Program-made: the position numbers and the translations under genes | Source: Bradyrhizobium sp. CCGUVB4N | GTDB taxonomy: Bacteria; Pseudomonadota; Alphaproteobacteria; Rhizobiales; Xanthobacteraceae | Length of the DNA: 64,000 bases | Assembly (NCBI RefSeq): GCF_024199945.1 | Contig: NZ_JANADP010000001.1 | Coordinates: 8,060,001-8,124,000 of the forward strand | Direction: 5' to 3' | Shown: in pieces, positions 17,309-25,368 of the stretch | Position numbering within the stretch: position 1 is the stretch's first letter | Layout of the letters: each line of letters begins with the position of its first letter | The notes under the pieces: model-generated | What the model was told of the DNA's origin: nothing | The model's input: the letters and a program-made list of their open reading frames with translations, nothing else | Database searches by the model: none

Positions 17309-17365
17309 CCGGATGCGGGTGCGGCGCAATCGTGTCGCACCCGCCATTACTTCGGAGATTTCCGC

Positions 17366-17920
17366 GTGAGCGTCGACGCAAAGGATTTCAAGCAGGCGAT
17401 GCGCCAATGCGCCGGTGCGGTCGCACTGGTCACGGTCGGCGCCGAGCACGGCAAGCGCACCGGGCTGACGGTGACGTCGGCATGCTCATTGTCGGACAAT
17501 CCGCCGTCGCTGATCGTCTGCGTCAACCGCAACGCCAGCGCGCACGCCCGCATCCGCGAGGAAGGCGCCTTCGCGATCAACTTCCTGCACGAGGATCACG
17601 CGCTGCTGGCGCTGACCTTCAGCGGCCAGAAGGGTGTCAACGGCGACGACCGCTTTGCGTTCGGCCAGTGGACCCGGGGCGCCACGGGCGCACCGGTGCT
17701 GACCGATGCGGTTGCCGCGTTCGACTGCGTGCTGGCGCAGGAGTTCGAGACCAGGACGCATTCGATCTTCGTCGGCGAAGTGCGCTACGTGTCGCATTCC
17801 GACGGCGCCGCGCCGCTGGTGTATCTGCGCAGCAGCTTCCACGTCCCGCAGGAAATCCGCGAGATCGTTTCAGTCGGCGATCTCGATTCGCGGCATCTGA
17901 GCTGGACCGATTTTTCGTAG
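17366..17920 (+). CDS. Flavin reductase of a two-component monooxygenase
   Basis: The 184-residue protein is a flavin reductase-like FMN-binding split-barrel protein: FKQAMRQCAGAVALVTV, GLTVTSACSLSDNPPSLIVCVNRN (read in parts) and AFAINFLHEDH. It reduces FMN with NAD(P)H and passes it to the luciferase-family partner upstream. The start is GTG 17366 with CGGAG about eight bases before it. The gene order monooxygenase-reductase and the short spacing make a two-gene operon likely. Confidence 0.9.
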   Translation: MSVDAKDFKQAMRQCAGAVALVTVGAEHGKRTGLTVTSACSLSDNPPSLIVCVNRNASAHARIREEGAFAINFLHEDHALLALTFSGQKGVNGDDRFAFGQWTRGATGAPVLTDAVAAFDCVLAQEFETRTHSIFVGEVRYVSHSDGAAPLVYLRSSFHVPQEIREIVSVGDLDSRHLSWTDFS

Positions 17921-17946
17921 GAAGCGAGCCGAACTCGCTGCTGCTC

Positions 17947-17969
17947 CCCTCTCCCCTTGCGGGAGAGGG
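17947..17969. repeat. Perfect hairpin between convergent genes
   Basis: CCCTCTCCC and GGGAGAGGG form a perfect nine-base stem around a five-base CTTGC loop, 27 bases after the flavin reductase stop. There is no T run on either side, so it is not a classical intrinsic terminator. It looks like a fragment of a dispersed intergenic palindrome and could still limit read-through. Confidence 0.7.
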
Positions 17970-18010
17970 AACAGAGCGAAGCTCGCTTGAGGCGCCGGAT
18001 CCGCCCGTCC

Positions 18011-19084
18011 TCAGACGACGGCCGTCGCGCCCAATGCCGGATAGTCGGTGTAGCCCCGGGCGGTGCCGCCGAAGAACGTCGTCCGATCGGCCTCGTTCAG
18101 GGGCGCACCTGACTTCAGGCGTGCGATGAAATCGGGATTGGCCAGCACCATCTGGCCGTACGCCTCCAGATCGGCCAGTCCCGCCGCAACGTCGGAGCCG
18201 ATGAGATCGCGCGGGCGCCCCGGCCGGTTCACGATCAGCTTGCCGCGCCAGAGCTTGCGCAGATCGGCCAGAAGGCCATCGTCGCCCTGATGCATGATGT
18301 GAAGATAGGCGAGCGAGAGCTTGTCGAGCTCGGCCACCAGATGACGATAGAGGTCCGGTCCTTCGGCGCCTTCGTCGATGCCCCACATCGTGATGCCCGG
18401 CGACAGGCGGATCGCGGTCTTGTCCGCCCCGATCTCCGCGGCAATGGCGGCAGCAACCTCGACGGCGAAGCGCGCGCGATTGTCGATCGAGCCGCCATAC
18501 GCATCGGTGCGGGTGTTCGCGCTCGGCGCCATGAACTGCTGGACCAGATAGCCATTCGCACCGTGGATCTCGACACCGTCTGCGCCCGCCGCGATGGCGT
18601 GGCGCGCAGCGTCGCGGAAGTCGGCGACGGTCCGGCGCACCTCATCGGTCGCCAGCGACCGTGGCTGCGGAATGTCCTGCATGCCCTTCGGCGTGAACAT
18701 CGGCGCACCCGGCGCGATCGCGGACGGAGCCACGCCCTGTCGGTGATGTGGCGTGTTGTCCGGATGCGACATACGCCCGGCATGCATGAGCTGGATGAAG
18801 ATGTGGCCGCCCTTGCCATGGACGGCGTCGGTGACCTTGCGCCAGCCGGCGACCTGTGCGGGCGTGTAAATGCCGGGCGTCGCCATATAGCCCTGCCCGT
18901 CATCGGACGGCTGCGTGCCCTCAGTGACGATCAAGCCGACGCCTGCGCGCTGCGCGTAATATTCGGCGGAGAGCACGCCGGGGACGCCATCGGCGTTTGC
19001 GCGCGAACGAGTCATGGGCGCCATGACCAGGCGGTTCGGAAGCGCGAGCCCACCGACGTGGACGGGGTTGAATAACGGGTTCAT
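18011..19084 (-). CDS. Old Yellow Enzyme family alkene reductase
   Basis: The 357-residue FMN enzyme reduces activated C=C bonds (or nitro groups) with NAD(P)H. Family features: LFNPVHVGGLALPNRLVMAP at the start, IVTEGTQPSDDGQGY, substrate-binding His pair region GVEIHGANGYLVQQFM, RTDAYGGSIDNRARFAVEV and the phosphate-binding end GLADLEAYGQMVLANPDF. The length is that of NemA-type members. ATG 19084 follows AAGGAA by seven bases. It is divergent from the LysR gene, with palindromic operator-like sequences between them, so LysR-controlled induction is probable. Confidence 0.92.
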   Translation of the reverse strand: MNPLFNPVHVGGLALPNRLVMAPMTRSRANADGVPGVLSAEYYAQRAGVGLIVTEGTQPSDDGQGYMATPGIYTPAQVAGWRKVTDAVHGKGGHIFIQLMHAGRMSHPDNTPHHRQGVAPSAIAPGAPMFTPKGMQDIPQPRSLATDEVRRTVADFRDAARHAIAAGADGVEIHGANGYLVQQFMAPSANTRTDAYGGSIDNRARFAVEVAAAIAAEIGADKTAIRLSPGITMWGIDEGAEGPDLYRHLVAELDKLSLAYLHIMHQGDDGLLADLRKLWRGKLIVNRPGRPRDLIGSDVAAGLADLEAYGQMVLANPDFIARLKSGAPLNEADRTTFFGGTARGYTDYPALGATAVV

Positions 19085-19187
19085 GGCAGATTCCTTCTCG
19101 ATGATACCGAGAAGGCAGATGGAGCTTCCATCTAATGGAATAAATACCTTATATTGGAATAGATTCATCCATATATGGGATAATTGT
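19085..19187. promoter_or_regulatory. Divergent promoter region with two palindromes
   Basis: This 103-base, AT-rich gap separates the alkene reductase from the LysR regulator. It contains TTCCAT-CTA-ATGGAA (19126-19140), a perfect six-base inverted repeat, and the ten-base palindrome CCATATATGG (19169-19178). TTCCAT/ATGGAA-type half-sites spaced this way are plausible LysR-family boxes. Confidence 0.6.
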
Positions 19188-20063
19188 ATGGAGCTGTTGA
19201 ACGACATGGCCCTGTTCGTGGAGGTGGTGAAAGCCCGAAGCTTCCGGGGCGCTGCCGCGACGCTCGATATGCCGAACTCGACCCTGTCGCGACGGATCAG
19301 CCTGCTCGAGAAGGAAATCGGACTTCGCCTGCTGAACCGGACCACGCGCAAGATCGAATTGACCGAAGCTGGCCAGCTCTATTTCGAGCGCTGCAAGCGC
19401 ATCGTCGACGAAGCACGCCTGGCACACGAGCAGCTCGGCGATATGCTGGCCCATCCAAGCGGATCGCTGCGCGTCTCACTGCCGGTGGACTTCGCGAACA
19501 CCTATCTCGCGCCGCTGATCACCGAATTCGCGCAGCATTATCCCGGTATCGATTTCGAGTTCGATCTCACGCCGCGACGCGTCGACCTGGTCTCCGAACC
19601 GTACGATCTCGCGATCCGGATTGGAGATTCCCCGGCGTCGCACATGATCGCGCGACCGCTCGCCCGACTGCACGCCAATCTCTACGCCTCGCCGCGTTAT
19701 CTCGAACTCAACGGTGAACCGCATGAACCGGCAGATCTCGCGCGCCATCAATGTCTCTGCCAGACGAGAGTGAGCAGCTGGACGCTGCACAACGGAACGC
19801 GAACGGTCGAGGCCGACGTTAACGGACGCTTCCACCTCAACAGCATCGGCATGCTCCGCCGCCTCGCGACGCTCGACATGGGCATCACCTTCGTGCCGCA
19901 GGAAATCGTCGCCGACGAACTCGCAGATGGACGGCTGCGCCGCATCATGTCGCAATGGCAGGGCCTGCCCATGACCATTTACGCAGTCACCGAGACCAGG
20001 CTGCTTCCAGCCAAGACGCAGCGCTTCATCGAATTTCTGCGCGAGCGGCTGAGCCGGCGTTAG
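19188..20063 (+). CDS. LysR-family transcriptional regulator
   Basis: The 291-residue protein has an N-terminal winged helix (about 1-60: MALFVEVVKARSFRGAAATL, then STLSRRISLLEKEIGLRLLNR) and a periplasmic-binding-like effector domain (about 90-290, beginning GSLRVSLPVDFANTYLAP). It matches the AaeR/DsdC-like subgroup with a FHLNSIGMLRRLATLDMGI segment. ATG 19188 begins the conserved N-terminus; longer readings run into the neighbouring gene. By position it controls the divergent Old Yellow Enzyme gene and itself. Confidence 0.92.
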   Translation: MELLNDMALFVEVVKARSFRGAAATLDMPNSTLSRRISLLEKEIGLRLLNRTTRKIELTEAGQLYFERCKRIVDEARLAHEQLGDMLAHPSGSLRVSLPVDFANTYLAPLITEFAQHYPGIDFEFDLTPRRVDLVSEPYDLAIRIGDSPASHMIARPLARLHANLYASPRYLELNGEPHEPADLARHQCLCQTRVSSWTLHNGTRTVEADVNGRFHLNSIGMLRRLATLDMGITFVPQEIVADELADGRLRRIMSQWQGLPMTIYAVTETRLLPAKTQRFIEFLRERLSRR

Positions 20064-20092
20064 ATCAGACGTGCGGTGGCAGGTACCGAGCG

Positions 20093-21970
20093 CTACTGCG
20101 CGGTCTCGATCTTCAGCTGCTTGATCTTGCGATACAGCGTCGCGCGGCTGAGCTTCAGCGTTCGCGCGGCTTCGGTGACGCGGCCACCGTGCTTGCGGAG
20201 CGCCTCGATGATGGTGGCTCGCTCGGCCGCTTCGAGATCAATCCCCGCCGTTCTCCCGCCGAACGGCGGCAGATCGAGGTCGGCATCCATGATGACGCCA
20301 TCCTCCGCCGTACAGCCGGCAAGCCGGAGCACGTGGCGGAGCTGGCGCATGTTGCCGGGGTAGGAATAGGCCGAGAGCAGCGACCAGGCTTCGCCCGAGA
20401 GGCGGCAGTTCGGCGCCTCCTCGCGCGCGATCTGGCGGATGATGTCATCCCTATCAGCGCGCTCGCGCAGCGCCGGCAGCCGCACCTCCATGCCGCGCAG
20501 GCGAAAATAGAGGTCGGCACGGAAAGCCCCCTCCTCGGCCATGCGGCCGAGATCGCGATGGGTGGCGCTGATCAGGCGAATATCCACCGGCGCCGGCTTG
20601 AGCGCGCCGAGCGGCCAGACTTCGCGGTTCTCCAGCACGCGCAGCAACCGGGTCTGCAGCGCGATCGGCATGTCGCCGATCTCGTCCAGAAACAGCGTGC
20701 CGCCGTCAGCCTGCACGATCAGGCCCTTCGAGCCGTCGCGCCGCGCGCCGGTGAAGGCGCCGGCCTCGTAGCCGAACAGCTCGGCGTCAATCAGGCTCTC
20801 CGGCATCGCCGCACAGTTCAGCGCGACGTAATTGTTGCGGGCACGGTTGCTCGCGGCATGAATCGCGCGCGCGAACACGTCCTTGCCGACGCCGGTCTCG
20901 CCATGCAGCAGCACCGGCAGATTGTGATCGCCGATGCTCCGCAGCCGCTTCACGCTTTTGACGAGGCCCGGATCGCCGCCTGCGAGCCGATGCAGCGCGT
21001 CGAAGCGATCGACCGGCGCATCGCGGCGAAGCATGGTGGATTTTGCGCGCAGGGGCGGGGCGACATGGCTTTGCCCCAGCGGACGGCCATCGGCGCGGCG
21101 CAGCTCGACGATCTCGTCTGCGTTGCGCGCGTGATCAAGCTTGATATAGCGCGACAGATCGATGCCCGAAGCGATCAGGCCGTCGGTGAGGCCCAGCAAT
21201 GCGCGCGCCGACCGGCAGGCGCCGACGATGCGGCGATCGTCATCGTAAGCAAGCAGGCCACTGCCGCCATCACCCGGCACTGTTGCGATCCAGGCGTTTC
21301 GGAAATGATCGCGGAAGATCGCGCCCTCCATCCGCCGCGTCGCCTCCATCGTCACCGCGAGCGCAAGCTGATGCGCGGCCCGTTCGAGATCTTCACGACA
21401 GGAGGTGATGTTGACCGCGCCGGCGAGGCGCCCGGCCTGATCGAACAGTGGCGCCACGGCGCAGGAGAACATGTGCCATTGCGCACGAAAATGCTCGTCG
21501 CGATGCACCAGGATCGGCTTCTGCTCCGCGAGGCAGGTGCCGAGCCCGTTGGTGCCCTCGAACGTCTCGGCGAAATTCGAACCGGTGTAGATCTTCCAGT
21601 CCATGAACATCCGTGCGTCGGCCTCGCCCGGCAGGCGGCTGAACAACATGGTCGCGTTCGCGTCAGCGAGGTTGACGCAATAGCCGGCGTCCCGCAGCAC
21701 GCGGGCGAGATCGTCGAGCTCCGGCGTCAGCAGCCGGATGGTCTCTTCCAGGGGCTCAGCGACGTGACGAACCTCGGCCTCGGTCAGTGTCTGCGGCGGG
21801 CCCTGCCGGGCAGGATCGAGCTTGTGGCTGATCAGGCAGCGCCGCCACGAGTTCTCGATGCGCGAAGAGGCGTCGACGTCGGCCAAACGGTCATTAACCT
21901 GATTGGCGACGGACAAGACACGGGCGACATGGTTCGAGGCCGAAAGGCTGGCCATCGCGGACGTCTCCAC
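20093..21970 (-). CDS. Sigma-54-dependent activator, AcoR-like
   Basis: The 625-residue activator has a GAF-type sensory N-terminus (about 70-200), a PAS-like middle (about 220-300), an AAA+ domain with Walker A GETGVGKDVFARAIH, the sigma-54 contact motif GAFTGA and Walker B GGTLFLDEIGDMP, and a C-terminal Fis helix-turn-helix (VTEAARTLKLSRATLYRKI). Intact GAFTGA means that it should open sigma-54 promoters. It sits 81 bases downstream of the acyl-CoA carboxylase gene on the same strand, so the carboxylase/ligase pair is its most likely target. The effector is unknown. It is convergent with the LysR gene. Confidence 0.93.
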   Translation of the reverse strand: METSAMASLSASNHVARVLSVANQVNDRLADVDASSRIENSWRRCLISHKLDPARQGPPQTLTEAEVRHVAEPLEETIRLLTPELDDLARVLRDAGYCVNLADANATMLFSRLPGEADARMFMDWKIYTGSNFAETFEGTNGLGTCLAEQKPILVHRDEHFRAQWHMFSCAVAPLFDQAGRLAGAVNITSCREDLERAAHQLALAVTMEATRRMEGAIFRDHFRNAWIATVPGDGGSGLLAYDDDRRIVGACRSARALLGLTDGLIASGIDLSRYIKLDHARNADEIVELRRADGRPLGQSHVAPPLRAKSTMLRRDAPVDRFDALHRLAGGDPGLVKSVKRLRSIGDHNLPVLLHGETGVGKDVFARAIHAASNRARNNYVALNCAAMPESLIDAELFGYEAGAFTGARRDGSKGLIVQADGGTLFLDEIGDMPIALQTRLLRVLENREVWPLGALKPAPVDIRLISATHRDLGRMAEEGAFRADLYFRLRGMEVRLPALRERADRDDIIRQIAREEAPNCRLSGEAWSLLSAYSYPGNMRQLRHVLRLAGCTAEDGVIMDADLDLPPFGGRTAGIDLEAAERATIIEALRKHGGRVTEAARTLKLSRATLYRKIKQLKIETAQ

Positions 21971-22051
21971 CCTGTATTATTGTGCAAAGTCTGGCAGCAC
22001 AGGCGGGGATGTCAATCGGGAACCGGGACGCAGGCTATTGCTGCACTGCCC

Positions 22052-25000
22052 TCACCAGGTGTCGATGCACGGCCGCTTCTTCGCCGTCCGCACCGGCGGC
22101 TTCGGCACCGAACGGAGCCCCGCCATGATCCAGCGCCGCGTCTCGGCGGGGTCGATGACGTTGTCGATCTCGAACACCGAGGCGATCGAGACCGCCTTGC
22201 CGTTGGCGTAGAGCTCGGCGACCTTGTTGCGGTAATAGGTCTCGCGCTCCTCGGGGTCGGCGATCGCCTCCATCTCCTTGCGGAAGCCGAGGCGGACATA
22301 GCCCTCCAGGCCCATGCCGCCGAACTCGCCGGTCGGCCAGGCTGCCGTAAAGAAGGAGGCGTGGAAACCGCCGCCGATCATCGATTGCGCACCTAGTCCA
22401 TAGCCCTTGCGCAGCACGATACCGAACAAGGGCACGGTGAGGCTCGCACCGGTGACGAACATGCGCGAGACATGGCGCACGATCGCGGTCTTCTCCGCTT
22501 CCGGGCCAACCATGAAGCCGGGCGTGTCGCAGAGCGAGACGATCGGCAGGTCGAAGGCGTCGCAGAGCTGGAGGAAGCGCGCAGCCTTGTCGCCGGCGTC
22601 GGCATCGATTGCGCCGCCGAGATGGCGCGGATTGTTGGCGATCAGGCCGAACGGCTTGCCTTCGATACGGATCAGCGCGGTGATCATGCCGACGCCGTAG
22701 TCGCGGCGGAGCTCCAGCACACTGTCCTTGTCGGCGACGAGATCGATCACGCTGCGGATGTCGTAGACGCGAAGACGATTCTCGGGGATGGCGCGGCGGA
22801 GCAGGCGCTGATCCGCAGCTTCCCAATCGCTCATCACACCCTGGAAATAGGACAGGTATTTTTGCGCGACGCGCGTCGCCTCCTCCTCGTCCTCGACCAC
22901 GATGTCGATGACGCCGTTCGGCGACTGGAACGAGACCGGACCGACTTCGGCCGGGTGATAGACGCCGAGCCCGCCGCCCTCGATCATCGCGGGGCCGCCC
23001 ATGCCGATCGAGGCGTTCTTGGTGGCGATGATGACATCGCAACAGCCGAGCATTGCGGCGTTGCCGGCGAAGCAATAGCCGGAGACCACGCCGATCACAG
23101 GCACGAGGCCGGAGAGCTTTGCGAACTGCACGAAGGACGGGCCGTCGAGGCCGGTCATGCCGAGCCGGTCGGTGTCGCCGGGCCGGCCGCCGCCGCCTTC
23201 GGCGTAAAACACCAGCGGTACGCGCCAGTCTTCCGCCAGCGTGAGCATGCGGTCGATCTTCTTGTGGTTCATGTGGCCCTGCGTGCCCGCGAGCACGGTG
23301 TAGTCATAGGCCACGACGATGCAGCGCGCGGCCTCGCCGCCGAACTTTTCGGCGTTGACGGTGGCCACGCCCATCACGAGGCCGTCCGCCGGCGTGTTCT
23401 TGATGAGATCGTCGAGCTTGCGGCGGCGGCGCTGCGCTGCGATCGCGAGGCTGCCGTACTCCATGAAGGAGCCCTCGTCGACGAGTTGGTCAACGTTTTC
23501 GCGCGCGGTGCGCTGGTTGGTGTTGCGGCGGCGCTCGACCGAGGCCGGGCGGTTCGCATCGAGCGTGTTGGCCTGGCGCGCGATCAGCTCGGCCAGATCG
23601 GGACGGATGTGGTCGAGATCGATGTCGGCTTCCGCCGCCGTGTGATCGGCCGCGACGTCGAGCGGCTCCAGATACAGGATCGGCTCGCCATGCATCAGGG
23701 TGACGCCGTCGCCGGCGACAAGCGTCATGACGCGGCCGCCCTGCTCGGCCATGACCAGATGCTCCATCTTCATGGATTCGATCACCGCGAGCTGCTGGCC
23801 AGGACGCACGATCTCGCCTTCCGTCACCTGAATGGTGACGATGGTCCCCTGCAGGGGTGCCGCGACCATCACCGCGCCTTCCGGCACGACCTGCGCGGCA
23901 TGCGCCTCGGCGCCGTGAGCACCGCTACGCTCGGCTGCGGCAAAATACAGCGGCTTGGCCGCGCCGTCGGCCGCCTCAACCAGCTTTGCGATGTTGCGAT
24001 CAATGAAGTCGGTCGCGATGCGATTGGTCCTGAAGTCGGGGTGTGCCAGCACGGCCTGCAGGAACGCGATGTTGGTGACGACGCCGTCGATCCGGAACTC
24101 ACGCAAAGCGCGCGAAGCCTTGGCCACGATGTCGTGCCAGGCTTCACCCGGCGTATGCACGATCACCTTGGCCAGCAGGGAGTCGAACGCCGCGCTGGTC
24201 TTGTAGCCGGCATAGCCAAAGCTGTCGACGCGGACGCCAGGGCCTGACGGCGGCTCGAATACGGCGAGCACGCCGCCGGTCGGATGCGTCGCCCCGGTCT
24301 CGTCCAGCGTCTCCATGTTGACGCGGAGCTGCATGGCATAGCCGCGCGGCTTCGGGATCGATCCTTGCGCGAGGCCGAGCGAGGCCAGCGAAGCGCCTGC
24401 GGCAACCGCGAGCTGGGCGCGGACGAGATCGAGGCCAAGCACCTCCTCCGTCACGGTGTGCTCGACCTGGAGCCGCGGATTGGCCTCGATGAAAGCAAAG
24501 CTGTCCTCGGCCGTGCCGTCGACCAGGAACTCGAAGGTGCCCAGATTGTCATAGGACGCGGCTGTCGCGAGCTGCTTCGCCGCCTCGATGATGCGGCCAC
24601 GCAAGCCGTCGCTGAGCGAGGGGCTAGGCGCCACCTCAATCAGCTTCTGGTGCCGGCGCTGGATGGTACATTCGCGCTCCCAGAGGTGGGAGATCGCGCC
24701 GTGGCGATCGCCGATGATCTGCACCTCGATATGGCGCGCCTGCCGGATCAGTCGCTCGGCATAGACGCCGTCGAAGCCGAAGGCCGCCTTGGCTTCGGAC
24801 TGGCAGCGCGCATAGGCCTCCGCGAGATTGGATGCGTCCTCGACCACACGCATGCCGCGGCCGCCGCCGCCGGCCATGGCCTTGATCACGATCGCCGCGT
24901 TGCTGCCGAGCGAGGTGAAGAACGCCGTGATTTCGTCGAGCGACGACGGCCCGCTGGTCCCGGCGATGATCGGCGCGCCGCAGCGTTTTGCCAGTTGTCG

Positions 25001-25357
25001 TGCGGCGACCTTGTCGCCGAACAGTTCGAGCGCCGTCACCTTTGGTCCAACGAAGGTGATCCCTGCGTCGGCGCAGGCTTTGGCGAATGCCGCGTTCTCG
25101 CTCAGGAAGCCGTAGCCGGGATGCACGGCATCGCAGCCGGCGCCCTTGGCCGCTTTCACCACGGCCTCGATATCGAGATAGGCCCGCGCGCCGCGGCCGG
25201 GGATTTCGACCGCTTCATCGGCCACGCGCGCATGGAGCGACAGCGCATCATCCGCAGGATGGATCGCGACCGTGGCGATGCCGGCATCGGCCGCTGCGCG
25301 CGCGATGCGGATGGCGATCTCGCCGCGATTGGCGATCAGGAGCTTTTTGAACGACAT
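22052..25357 (-). CDS. Single-chain biotin-dependent acyl-CoA carboxylase
   Basis: This 1101-residue enzyme carries all three carboxylase parts in one chain. Biotin carboxylase spans 1-450 (LLIANRGEIAIRIAR, ATP loop MAGGGGRGMR at 161-170, EANPRLQVEHTVTEE at about 291). The biotin carrier spans about 498-566, with Lys530 in ESMKMEHL. Carboxyltransferase spans about 605-1095 (GLVMGVATVN, IVVAYDYTVLAGTQGHMNHKK read in parts, CDTPGFMVGPEAEKTAIVRH). Most bacteria split these parts; the one-chain order BC-BCCP-CT recalls the long-chain acyl-CoA carboxylases described in mycobacteria. ATG 25357 begins the conserved fold; upstream extension overlaps the ligase gene in another frame. The ligase gene ends 11 bases upstream, so one operon makes and carboxylates an acyl-CoA. 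Confidence 0.93.
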   Translation of the reverse strand: MSFKKLLIANRGEIAIRIARAAADAGIATVAIHPADDALSLHARVADEAVEIPGRGARAYLDIEAVVKAAKGAGCDAVHPGYGFLSENAAFAKACADAGITFVGPKVTALELFGDKVAARQLAKRCGAPIIAGTSGPSSLDEITAFFTSLGSNAAIVIKAMAGGGGRGMRVVEDASNLAEAYARCQSEAKAAFGFDGVYAERLIRQARHIEVQIIGDRHGAISHLWERECTIQRRHQKLIEVAPSPSLSDGLRGRIIEAAKQLATAASYDNLGTFEFLVDGTAEDSFAFIEANPRLQVEHTVTEEVLGLDLVRAQLAVAAGASLASLGLAQGSIPKPRGYAMQLRVNMETLDETGATHPTGGVLAVFEPPSGPGVRVDSFGYAGYKTSAAFDSLLAKVIVHTPGEAWHDIVAKASRALREFRIDGVVTNIAFLQAVLAHPDFRTNRIATDFIDRNIAKLVEAADGAAKPLYFAAAERSGAHGAEAHAAQVVPEGAVMVAAPLQGTIVTIQVTEGEIVRPGQQLAVIESMKMEHLVMAEQGGRVMTLVAGDGVTLMHGEPILYLEPLDVAADHTAAEADIDLDHIRPDLAELIARQANTLDANRPASVERRRNTNQRTARENVDQLVDEGSFMEYGSLAIAAQRRRRKLDDLIKNTPADGLVMGVATVNAEKFGGEAARCIVVAYDYTVLAGTQGHMNHKKIDRMLTLAEDWRVPLVFYAEGGGGRPGDTDRLGMTGLDGPSFVQFAKLSGLVPVIGVVSGYCFAGNAAMLGCCDVIIATKNASIGMGGPAMIEGGGLGVYHPAEVGPVSFQSPNGVIDIVVEDEEEATRVAQKYLSYFQGVMSDWEAADQRLLRRAIPENRLRVYDIRSVIDLVADKDSVLELRRDYGVGMITALIRIEGKPFGLIANNPRHLGGAIDADAGDKAARFLQLCDAFDLPIVSLCDTPGFMVGPEAEKTAIVRHVSRMFVTGASLTVPLFGIVLRKGYGLGAQSMIGGGFHASFFTAAWPTGEFGGMGLEGYVRLGFRKEMEAIADPEERETYYRNKVAELYANGKAVSIASVFEIDNVIDPAETRRWIMAGLRSVPKPPVRTAKKRPCIDTW

Positions 25358-25368
25358 CGGTCTCTCAC

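Noticed and set aside
17947..17969. Intrinsic terminator for the flavin reductase
   Set aside because: Strong hairpin but no T run on either side.
19955..22396. 813-codon frame opposite the sigma-54 activator
   Set aside because: The opposite strand holds all AcoR-type motifs; this frame has no family features.
22472..24247. 591-codon frame opposite the carboxylase
   Set aside because: Antisense to biotin and carboxyltransferase motifs; no start signal.
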